Part shown: positions 55,951-64,000 of the stretch, piece after piece
Layout of the letters: each line of letters starts with the position of its first letter
Position numbering within the stretch: position 1 is the first letter of the stretch
From: Lolium rigidum
Taxonomy: Eukaryota > Streptophyta > Magnoliopsida > Poales > Poaceae
DNA length: 64,000 nucleotides
Reading direction: 5' to 3'
Assembly: GCF_022539505.1 (NCBI RefSeq)
Contig: NC_061509.1
Location: forward strand, 208,654,254 to 208,718,253
Notes under the pieces: generated by a model
What the model saw: only the letters and a program-made list of their open reading frames with translations
Told to the model about the DNA's origin: nothing
Databases searched by the model: none
Made by a program: the position numbers and the translations under genes

Positions 55951-58030
55951 CCATCTCCAATGGGGCAACGCAGACCGTCACTCAAGATTGTAAAATACAC
56001 CTGCATTTTGTTCCATGGGGGTGATGTATAGTGATCGAATCATCCGCGGGGACGTAAATGTGATCCAAATATGTGGCACGTTTGCGCCTATACGGACACT
56101 ACGCGGTCGCACCGAGCATTCTCTTTTTTTACCCGGTCCCACACGTCAGGAATAGCAAAATCGACCACTCGTATTTACTTTCTCTTCCCCTTCTTTGCTG
56201 CCCTAGTGCGACGCCACCGTCCCAACCCCATCCCGCCGTACCGGCTCATTACACGCTGTCCGCTCGGACCTCGCCGCGCCGGAGAACAGGATCTGAGTCG
56301 GGATAGGTTCTGGGGTGCATCTGTCGCGTGTTTGGGGGCCAAACATCTGTCGGTGCGACCCCCGGCCTCGCGGCCCACGACCTGTTTAGTCAATTGCGTC
56401 GGTAGTTTTCTTACTCATCTTTTGGACGCTATTGTGGGCGACCATTGATCAACGGTTGCTACCCACACAGATGGACATGTGGAATATGCCAGACAAGTTC
56501 CACGCTGAGGTCATTGACTCCTCTTCCGACGAAGAGTCCGATCACACGACGCGGACCATGGCTACCGATGCGGCCTCCATCCTCCACGAGCACAATGCCA
56601 GCCAGATGATGGTGCATCAGGGCTCTGTGAAGGGCCTCTCAAAAAATCTACCGCGCAACAGAGTGGAAAGACACCTCCGGCTCCACAAGGACTACTTCAA
56701 CCGCACCGATCCGATGTTTCCGGAAAAAATGTTCCGGCGCTGGTAAATGATGTCAAGGGACCTGTTCATGGTCATTCTATGGGGCGTCAGAGATTACGAC
56801 CCGTAATTCCAATGCAGGTCCGATGCGACAGGTGCGCTAGGCTTCACCCTCCTACCAAAAATGTCCCGCGTCTATTCGCATGCTATCCTATGGAATGGTT
56901 GTTGATATATTCGATGAGTATCTTTGAATGGGTGAGAGCACCTGCCTTGAGTCCATGTACTAGTTTTGTCGAACTGTGATTGTCGTGTTCGGAGAATATT
57001 AATGTAGGGAGCCAACAGTTGAGGATACAATGCGGTTGTTGTCTATCAACGAGTCTAGAGGGTTCACAGGAAAGATTGGCAGCATATTTTGCATGCAATG
57101 GGAGTGGAAGAACTGTCCATTTGGATGGCAGGGTCAGTACAACGGCCGTGCGGAGGGATGCACTATCATTCTTGAAGCAGTGCTATCTCAAGATTTTTGG
57201 ATATAGTATTCATTCTTTGGCATGGCCGGTTCCAACAATAACATCAATGTGTTGCACTGATCACCGGTTTTCAACAAGCTTATGCAAGGCAAAGCCCCCA
57301 TGTGAGCTACGAGATCAATGGAAATGAATATGACAAGTCATATTATCTTACTGATGGCATCTACCCTAACTGGGCCATACTGGTGAAGACTGTCCGTAAT
57401 CCAAACTCGGAAAAGACGAGGAGATTTGCCAAGATGCAAGAGGCTTGCAGGAAAGATGTGAAGCGGGGATTTGGTGTGCTCCAAGCTCGGTGGACAATTG
57501 TCCGTCACCCGTCAAGAACTTGGTCGTTGAAGACCATGCACGAGGTGATGACCTATTGCGTAATCATGCACAACATTATCGTTGAGAACGAATGTCCTGA
57601 TGGCCACAATGAGCACCATCGGATTTCCAAGGTGAGCTGGTTGCGCCAATCCATGGGGCATCATCCTGGCAGCAGTATCTGCATATGAATGTTGAAGTCA
57701 CTGACGAGCGCCTACAGACGGATCTGATTGAACATCAGTGGGTATTGGCTGGCCATGAAGGCAATGCGTAGAGGTCAATATCATCTTATTTGCATGTAGA
57801 CTTTTAAGAATTTAGATGTAATAAGTGAGACTACTTTGAACTTGTTTATTTTGTTGTTTAAACATCCCAATTCATGCCCGCGGGCCAAATGTGTCGCCTC
57901 ACTGGAGGCACCCCCAGGCGCAAATGGACGTGCGGTAAAAAATGACCAATTTCGTGTCCGCTGCCCGATGCAAACAGAAGCGCGCGACCATTTTGCGCGT
58001 TCGAAATGCGTCGCCCTGTTGGAGATGCCC
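55951..58030 (+). mobile_element. PIF/Harbinger transposon with decayed transposase (2080 bp)
   Basis: Inverted ends CCATCTCCAATGGGGCAACGCA (split 55951-55972) and, at the right, TGCGTCGCCCTGTTGGAGATGCCC (to 58030) enclose a Harbinger transposase. TTA lies on both sides (55948-55950 and 58031-58033), the usual PIF/Harbinger target. The left TTA is shared with the preceding Harbinger element. Confidence 0.82.
56432..57715 (+). pseudogene. PIF/Harbinger DDE transposase, frameshifted, catalytic residues lost
   Basis: The transposase starts near 56471 (MDMWNMPDKFHAEVIDSSSD) and reads PRNRVERHLRLHKDYFNRTD and FPEKMFRRW before a TAA at 56744. The rest is in pieces in all frames to about 57690: the QWEWKNCPFGWQGQYNG part near 57100, SYEINGNEYDKSYYLTDGIY (57302 on), RRFAKMQEACRKDVKRGF, then LQARWTIVRHPSRTW and VIMHNIIVEN. 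Families have GSNNDINVL, and here it reads GSNNNINV; families have DVERAFG, and here it reads DVKRGFG. Two of three catalytic acids are therefore changed to Asn and Lys. The accessory Myb-like ORF was not seen. Confidence 0.85.
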
Positions 58031-58033
58031 TTA

Positions 58034-59639
58034 GCCGCTCACTGCCATCCGATTGAATAAAAGGACAAGATCAAACCAACACTATTTAGAAATCACTTAC
58101 TACTTTAGAAAAATACTATACAAAAACATTGTTTGCATGGTGATGTGCAATCTGGATCATCGGTTTATGATCCGGTGGCCAAAAATACGCAAAGCCAGCC
58201 ACCTTGTTCATTAAGTGACTTCGTCACAGCAAATTAGTGAATCCAAAGCGGTGAAAGTGGAGTATCCAGGTGCATCGTGGGCGCCGCCTGTGTATTTTAA
58301 TGAACACGGCTACACCGCGGTCAACCACGTTTTAAGGAAAAGCGAGGTTGGTCCTACAACCCGTAAACAGAATAGCTAGTGGAGATCAGACTTTCCCGAT
58401 TTGGAAAGAAGTGGTCCCAACGTGCGCGTGTAGGAACCAACGAAACTGGAACCAGCCCAACGGAGCCACCTCGGTTGCGCACGGGAACCAACGACACCGG
58501 TCGTGCCATTTGCTGGTCCCCAACAAAAGGAGCAAAGCAAAGCTCGTGCCCCTTCTTTACCCTAGACCACACCTTCCTCCTTCTTCCTCCTCCATCCCGA
58601 CAATACCGCCATTGCTGTCCTAGGAAGTCATCCCCCATTAGCAAAAAAATACATCCTACCTTCCAGATCTTGTTTACTAGAGAAGACAATGGTGTAGCTG
58701 CTCCTCCACGTCGAGCAACCACAGCTGCTGGGATCGAACGAATCACTTACATGTTTGGCAAACAAATCTGGAGTAGGGAAAAGGCTTTGTTCTTTCCATG
58801 TACTATAAAATCTACATTCTCCATGTGATACTTCGAATTTTAAAAACATGACACCTCTTGTTTCACACCATCTGGTACTTGTACTAATGAAAACACTAGT
58901 ATAATCAGAAGATTATATAATCCTAGCATATGAGCAATGAATTGTATACATGTCTATGTTTACACACAATATATAAAGAGAAACTGCTATGCATGCTCTG
59001 TCCCATGATGTAGTTGCACTAATCTGTCCCATGATGTAGTAGCAATACTGTGTGGTTCTTTATGGTATTACTTCCATGAAAACTGAACAAGTGACATTAT
59101 AAAAAGGAACATCTAAACATGATGTACGCCTTATTTACTGCTTCTTCATAATAAGGAACATCTAGCATGGAAAAAATTAGCATAATGATATATAAAAAAT
59201 ATAACACCCAGATGAAGCAGGGTACTGACCATATGAACCAGATGTATCAGATAAGTTGGTTTGCAAAACATAATAACAGGGTAGCAGCAGAAAAATAGAA
59301 GATAATCCAGTAATAGAACACCACCATATCACACAGCTGACATGACGAAAGAAAAATCATTGTGCGACACATTGACATAAGAAAGAAGCACCAATCTAGC
59401 ATGGTGAAGATGTTCCTTCCCTTACTGCCATAGTAAAGATGGTCCTTGTTCCTTTACTGAACTTTTATTTCTCTGAAATTGTTAACTTCATCTTGTGGAA
59501 CGAAGTACCTCCTACCTGCATGCATTTATCATTCAAAAAGAACATGTTAGACTTGTTGGGTGTAATTGATAGTAAAATGTTATGCTTGAAAACATAGTAA
59601 GAAGGAAACTGAAAAATGATTCTTGTTTTATTTCAGTAG
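58034..59639. other. intergenic, no gene assigned
   Basis: 58245-58330 resembles 21375-21420 (GTGAAAGTGGAGTAT). 58380-58760 is more GC-rich with short overlapping frames, and could be a promoter or leader of the broken FAR1-type gene, but nothing proves it. CTGTCCCATGATGTAGT occurs twice (about 58999 and 59025). The rest is AT-rich. Confidence 0.4.
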
Positions 59640-60610
59640 TTGACATGTATATTTTTTAAAATGCCGAAGAGTTTTGCACGGTGGTTTAGAGGAATCGACC
59701 TCAACCAACCATTGGATGAAGAGAAAGGTACTGGATTCGAAGATGATCGTGTTGGTACTTCAAGAGGTCATGGTGAACCAAATGGATCGCCCGACCATGG
59801 AAAGCATGGTTCCCCTGCCCATGATGCTCACCATGGTTCCCCTGACCTTACTGTTGGACAAGAAGCACATGTAGCACCTCCTTCCGGTTCAACATCGCCT
59901 TCTGCTAGTCCTTCCGGTTCAGCACCCAATCCTAACTCAAATGCGTATACAAGAGTAACACTATCAAGCGAAGATAATGACAACGATGGTGAAGTCCAAT
60001 CAACACCAGAAGGCTTTATTCCAAGGTTCCATTTGTTGGAATGATCTATGACTCCGTGGATGTAGTTATGGTTCATTACAATCGATATTCCAATCATATT
60101 GGTTTCTCTGTGAAAATTGAATCATCACATGAATCTACCAAGAATGGTGAGAAAGACAAGATTGTGTTTGTTTGCAATATGTCAGGGAAACATGTAGCAG
60201 AAGAACCTACGCCGATGAAACAAAGAAATCGAACAATCACTGTGCACACGGATGGCAAAACTAAGTTGCGTATCAAATCATGTTGGAGCTAGATGGCAAG
60301 TAGCACTGTTTGTGGAGGATCATAACCATTAGCTTAACACAAAGTGGCATTGAAGAAGTACCCGCGGTCTCACAAAAAGATACCAAAGGAGGAAAGGAAA
60401 TTCATTGACTTGCTGCATGAGGTTAATCTGAGCTCTGGTAGGATCATGCAAATCATGGTTGAGCTATATGCGAGGTAAGCAAATGTTTCGTATGATGCAA
60501 AAATGATCAGCAACTATACTGCTGCACTAGCCAAAGAGAAGTTCAAGGATATACCGCAGTTGTTCAAGAACGTTGATGTCTGTGAATACGCAATTTTTCC
60601 TCACGTTTAA
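59640..60610 (+). pseudogene. FAR1/FHY3-type (Mutator-transposase-related) gene fragment
   Basis: The start MPKSFARWFRGIDLNQPLDE (59662) is followed by a Ser/Pro/Gly-rich region. Then, after a frameshift at about 60042, comes the FAR1 DNA-binding domain: VVMVHYNRYSNHIGFSVKIE, KDKIVFVCNMSGKH and RNRTITVHTDGKTKLRIKSC. After a further shift and stops near 60290-60345 the sequence reads WQVALFVEDHNH and, near 60385-60475, KKIPKEERKFIDLLHEVNLS and GRIMQIMVELYAR, the part that follows the FAR1 domain in such proteins. The MULE transposase core and SWIM zinc finger are not seen. FAR1 genes derive from Mutator transposases; this may be a dead host gene or a dead transposon gene. Confidence 0.7.
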
Positions 60611-62122
60611 ACCCTTTGCTATGTCAAGAAATTGACTAAACTTCTCTGTAAATATGCCACGAATGCCTAATTATTGCAAAGATGTGCAATCCTTTATATA
60701 TTTTGATGGTGTGCAGGAAATCAAGTCTTAATGGAAAATGGACCTGCAATTATTGAAAAAAATCTCGTCACAAGTGCAACAAAATCAACATGAGGCCGAA
60801 AGTCGGTTCTAGGTGGTTTAGCAGGCACCAGTACGGGCGAGGCCCGCCCGTACGGTGTGCCACAACACTTCCTAGGTCAAACCCTATAAGTTATGTGAAG
60901 GGAGCCATGACAAAAAGGGAGCCGTTCATCGCCAAACATTGCCACCATCCATCAGATCCATCTACACCACACGAAGGAGATACACCACCATTGTCCATCC
61001 ATTCCATCTCCCATCTCCTCATTAGTCATAGCCATCACCATTGTAATATAGATCTCCTCGAGAAATCGCGAGCATTGTAAAAATATTGTGATTTCAATCC
61101 AAGTATTTGCAAAAATGATTTCTATCTTTGATCTTGATCTTGATATTATGTGTGAGTAGTCCTCAAGATCTGCGGGTTGGGGTGAATCCTCACAGCGTTT
61201 ATGTGCATCTAATCTTATAATATGTGTATGGATTGAATAGGAGTTTTACGATCTCGTATCCTTGTCACTTTGTCTCGATTCGATGATTTGTAGGTACCCA
61301 TGTCTATCAGATCGATCAAGGGAAGAGGTGGGATGAGTGGAGAATCGCGTGCAACCGCGAAACATCAGTGATATAAAGGGGAATGTAACGGTACATGTTT
61401 AGTGATTCATTCAAGATCAATGACACAATCATCTAGCTTAATGCTTTGGTCCATATTCATTTACTTAATAACTGTTGTTACTCGTGGCTGTGGCAACAGT
61501 GGTTGGACCAAGAGGCTCTTGTCACCTCTGGCTTTAGGGCCAATAGTACTTACAAATGTGGTGCTCACAAATCTCTTATCTCTATTTTATTTACTACACA
61601 TTTGCACTTCATTTCGGTGTGGTGTATAAATTGTATTTGAGCTTGCAATCTTGTATCCTTTTCTCTTTGCTTCAATTTGATGATCTGCAGGTACCCATGT
61701 CTATCGGATCGATCAAGGAAAGAGGTGGGATGAGGGGAGAACGGCGTGCTATCGTGAAATCTCAATGACAAAAAGGCGAAAGTACCGGTGCAAGTTTAGT
61801 GATTCGATCGGGATCAATGGCACAATCATCTACCTTAATGCCTTGGTATGTATTCATTTACTTAATAATTATTGTTACTCGTGGTTGTGGGGACAATGGT
61901 TGGACCAAGAGAATCTTGTCACCTCTGTAAGTGGGAGCTAAAAAGAATAAACATAAGGGGAAAATAGAAATGTAGTAACCATTGTCCGCTAATTTTATAT
62001 TCTTAAAATCAAATAAAGTAGATGCTATGGACAGTTGGCTGTGAAACCGTTATTATGGTCTGACGGAAAAAGTATATGTGCCTCTCCAAAGGCTTCCTCC
62101 TCTCGTGACCCGCTCCACCCCC
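60611..62122 (+). other. LTR-like fragment with internal direct repeat; no gene
   Basis: No coding frame is credible. A direct repeat with an offset of about 397 bp is present: GGTACCCATGTCTATC at 61293 and 61690, each followed by GATCGATCAAGG.A.GAGGTGGGATGA and later by GGTTGGACCAAGAG. The style (ATCTCGTATCC...GGACCAAGAGGCTCTTGTCACC) suggests an LTR remnant with a partial tandem duplication, but I cannot define ends. Confidence 0.45.
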
Positions 62123-63053
62123 TGATACTTCTCAAACGTATCTATAATTTTTGATGCTCCATGCTTATTTTACACCAATTTATATATGTTTTGCTCATGC
62201 TTCGTTGCACTTTTATACATTTTCCGGCACGAACCTATTAACAAGATACCACAGTACTAGTTCCCTGTTTTCTGTTGTTTTGTATTTCAGAAAAGTTGTA
62301 CACGAAATATTTTTGAAATTGGACGAAACAAAAGCCAAAGTTGCTATTTTACCGAAACGAAGACGGAGTCCAGAGGAGAGGCGGAGGGGGGCCAGGGGCC
62401 AGCCAGACCAACCCTAGGTGCGGCCTGGCCTTGGCCCGCGCCTAGGGGTGGTGTGGGCCCACCTAGCGCCCACCGACCTCGCCCTTCCGCCTATAAATTG
62501 CCTCCGACGTGAATACACTGAAACATCCAGCCACCATCCATGAAAAGTTCCATCATCGCCGTCATCGACCATACGAGTTTCGGGGGTGAGAAGTTCCTGT
62601 TCCGGCACCCTGTCGGGACGGGGATTGACCCCCGGAGCCATTCCATCGACTCCACCGTCTCCACTTCGACTCCATGATGGTTCGTGAGTAGCCCGCCCTG
62701 GACTTCGGGTTCTCGGCTGTAGCTAGTTGGTACTCTCTCCCATGTACTTCAATACAATGATCTCATGAGCTGCCTTACATGATTGAGATCCATATGATGT
62801 AATTGGTGTTATGTTTGTTGGGATCCGATAAATTATGGAATTGTGATCAGATTGTTTATCATATTATCATACTACTGTTATTTAAGATCTCTCCGGTATT
62901 TGTAGTTACCTTGATCAAGTCGATGCATGTATCTCCAAGAGGGAGTATTTATGCTTGATAGTGGGTTCATGCCTCTACTTTTCTGGAAAAGTGACAATAA
63001 TTTCTAAGATTGTAGATGTGATGTTGCTACTAGGGAGAAAACAACAATGCTAG
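62123..63053 (+). repeat. truncated Athila-like LTR fragment, plus strand
   Basis: It starts TGATACTTCTCAAACGTATC and follows the same order of motifs as the LTRs at 37938-47467 (in inverse): TTTTCCGGCACGAACCTATT, GCCTATAAATTGCC, CATGATGGTTCG, GAGGGAGTATTTATGCTTGATAG (split), GCTACTAGGGAGAAAACAAC, and then breaks off. It is more diverged than those LTRs and about 650 bp short at its 3' end. Confidence 0.8.
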
Positions 63054-63204
63054 GTTCTCTTTCTACTGGGTTCGGCCTGGAGGCGTCGGATGTAAAGTTG
63101 GGCCGCGCCGGACGAAAAACTATTTTGGGAGCCGCGGTTGGACGCGTTTTTTTGCTGCCGGCGCCCTCCAAAAATGTATAGATGGCCTTTGAGGAGGGAG
63201 AGTG

Positions 63205-63621
63205 GAGCTGCTCTTCCAGTCGCGTCCCTCAAAAAAGTCTGCCACGATGATTTGAGACGCATTTGGGGACCGCACCGGACAAAAAGAGACCAAAAATCTA
63301 TTTAAAAAAGAGGCTCTTCCCAGCCGTGTCCCTTAAACAGTGTCCGGATACATGCATTTTAATAATGGGGACCACCCCATGTGGGAAAAAGTAGGTGAAA
63401 GAAAATGTGGAAAAAGAGAATGACATGTGGGGACTAGAGGCTGCATGCATGCGGACGATATTTTTGTGTCCGACCTCCCCGGTAGAAACTCTATACAAAG
63501 AATCTCTACCGAGAACGCCGAACGAAAATGATGCGCTATTTAGCTTTAGAGGGCACGACTGAAAAGCTATTCTCTACATTTCTTGTCCGCCGTCCCCTAG
63601 ACGCGACTGGAGATGTTCTTA
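63205..63621. mobile_element. Harbinger-like MITE (about 415 bp)
   Basis: GAGCTGCTCTTCCAGTCGCGT at the left (63205-63225, approximate) mirrors ACGCGACTGGAGATGTTCTTA at the right (to 63621). The ending in TTA and the CATCTCCAG core match the Harbinger ends elsewhere in the window. No coding capacity. The sequence just left of it (63090-63204) is of similar composition and may belong to a related copy. Confidence 0.55.
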
Positions 63622-63639
63622 GTCCTGAAATCAGGTGGT

Positions 63640-64000
63640 TCCGATAATTGGCACGACATAATGACGTGTACATGGGACCATAGCCTCTTGAAACCATCTG
63701 CTAATGGCCACACCATCACACGTCAAGATCGATCTTGTTATGCAACGTGAAGAATTTTCGTTTTGGTTCCGCGCCAGAACCCCTTCTTCCCTGTGGCTAG
63801 AGTTGAGCAACGTGCGGGGCCTCTGAAGCCGACGCAGCCGACTTGGTTCTGTACCATCCATTATGATTCCGCTTCCATGATCGTTCACCCAAATCACCTG
63901 ATTAGGACGGTAACCGAGAAGCGTACGTAGTGGATTACTGGTGGCGTGGCATCCGCGCTTGGGCCTTGGGGGGAGATATACTGGCGACGGAGCCGAAAGC
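63640..64000 (+). repeat. duplicated host segment, copy 2 (right part, runs off the window)
   Basis: GCTAATGGCC, ACACGTCAAGATCGATCT, ATGCAACGTGAAGAATTT and CGTTTTGGTT.CGCGCCAGA align without gaps to 12373-12455 of copy 1, and the match continues through TTACTGGTGGCGTG to GACGGAGCCGAAAG. Identity in aligned parts is roughly 85-90% by eye. Confidence 0.8.

Overview
The window is a repeat-saturated stretch of a grass nuclear genome. The LTR families, the low gene content and the mix of CRM-, Tat- and Athila-like gypsy elements, Harbinger and Stowaway-like MITEs and LINEs suggest a large-genome temperate grass (wheat, barley, oat or ryegrass type). That placement is by pattern recognition only. 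I found no intact host gene, no rRNA or tRNA gene and no CRISPR array. Almost every long reading frame belongs to a transposable element and most are broken.

Layout. 1-7888: the 3' part of an Athila-like Ty3/gypsy retrotransposon (plus strand), with broken gag, protease, RT, RNase H and integrase, an intact post-pol ORF, a polypurine tract and a 3' LTR. It is inserted in a LINE (7889-10431) that ends in poly-A. 10440-12996: low-copy-looking sequence that is copy 1 of a duplicated segment. It carries a GC-rich LINE-like retroposon (10886-11758), a 288-bp hAT-type MITE (11858-12145) and a 151-bp tandem duplication. 12997-15961: a candidate Helitron, itself hit by a truncated LINE (14034-14583). 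15963-20501: AT-rich spacer, a Harbinger remnant and a second GC-rich retroposon (18926-20486). 20502-21705: start of duplicated-segment copy 2.

21706-53339 is a nest with four insertion levels. A Mutator-like inverted-repeat element was split by a CRM-like gypsy element (21981-52158, TSD CTATT). That was split by a Tat-lineage gypsy element on the minus strand (25316-49508, TSD GGTGG). The Tat element was hit twice: by a solo Athila-like LTR (31522-33120, TSD GGTAC) inside integrase, and by a gag-protease-only Athila-like element (37938-47467, near-perfect TSD) inside gag. The Tat element also carries a spliced gene on the opposite strand (about 26.7-30.15 kb) with its own TATA box. This layout is known for some Tat elements.

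53346-64000: a fold-back MITE, the continuation of duplicated-segment copy 2 with a third retroposon (54206-54775), two Harbinger elements abutting at one TTA (55161-58030, the second with a dead transposase), a broken FAR1-type gene (59640-60610), LTR fragments, another Harbinger-like MITE, and the end of copy 2 (63640-64000), which matches 12.3-12.7 kb.

The reading frames act only as retrotransposon or transposon machinery (gag, protease, RT/RNase H, integrase, transposase), and nearly all have lost function. The order of events can be read from the nesting and from target-site duplications.
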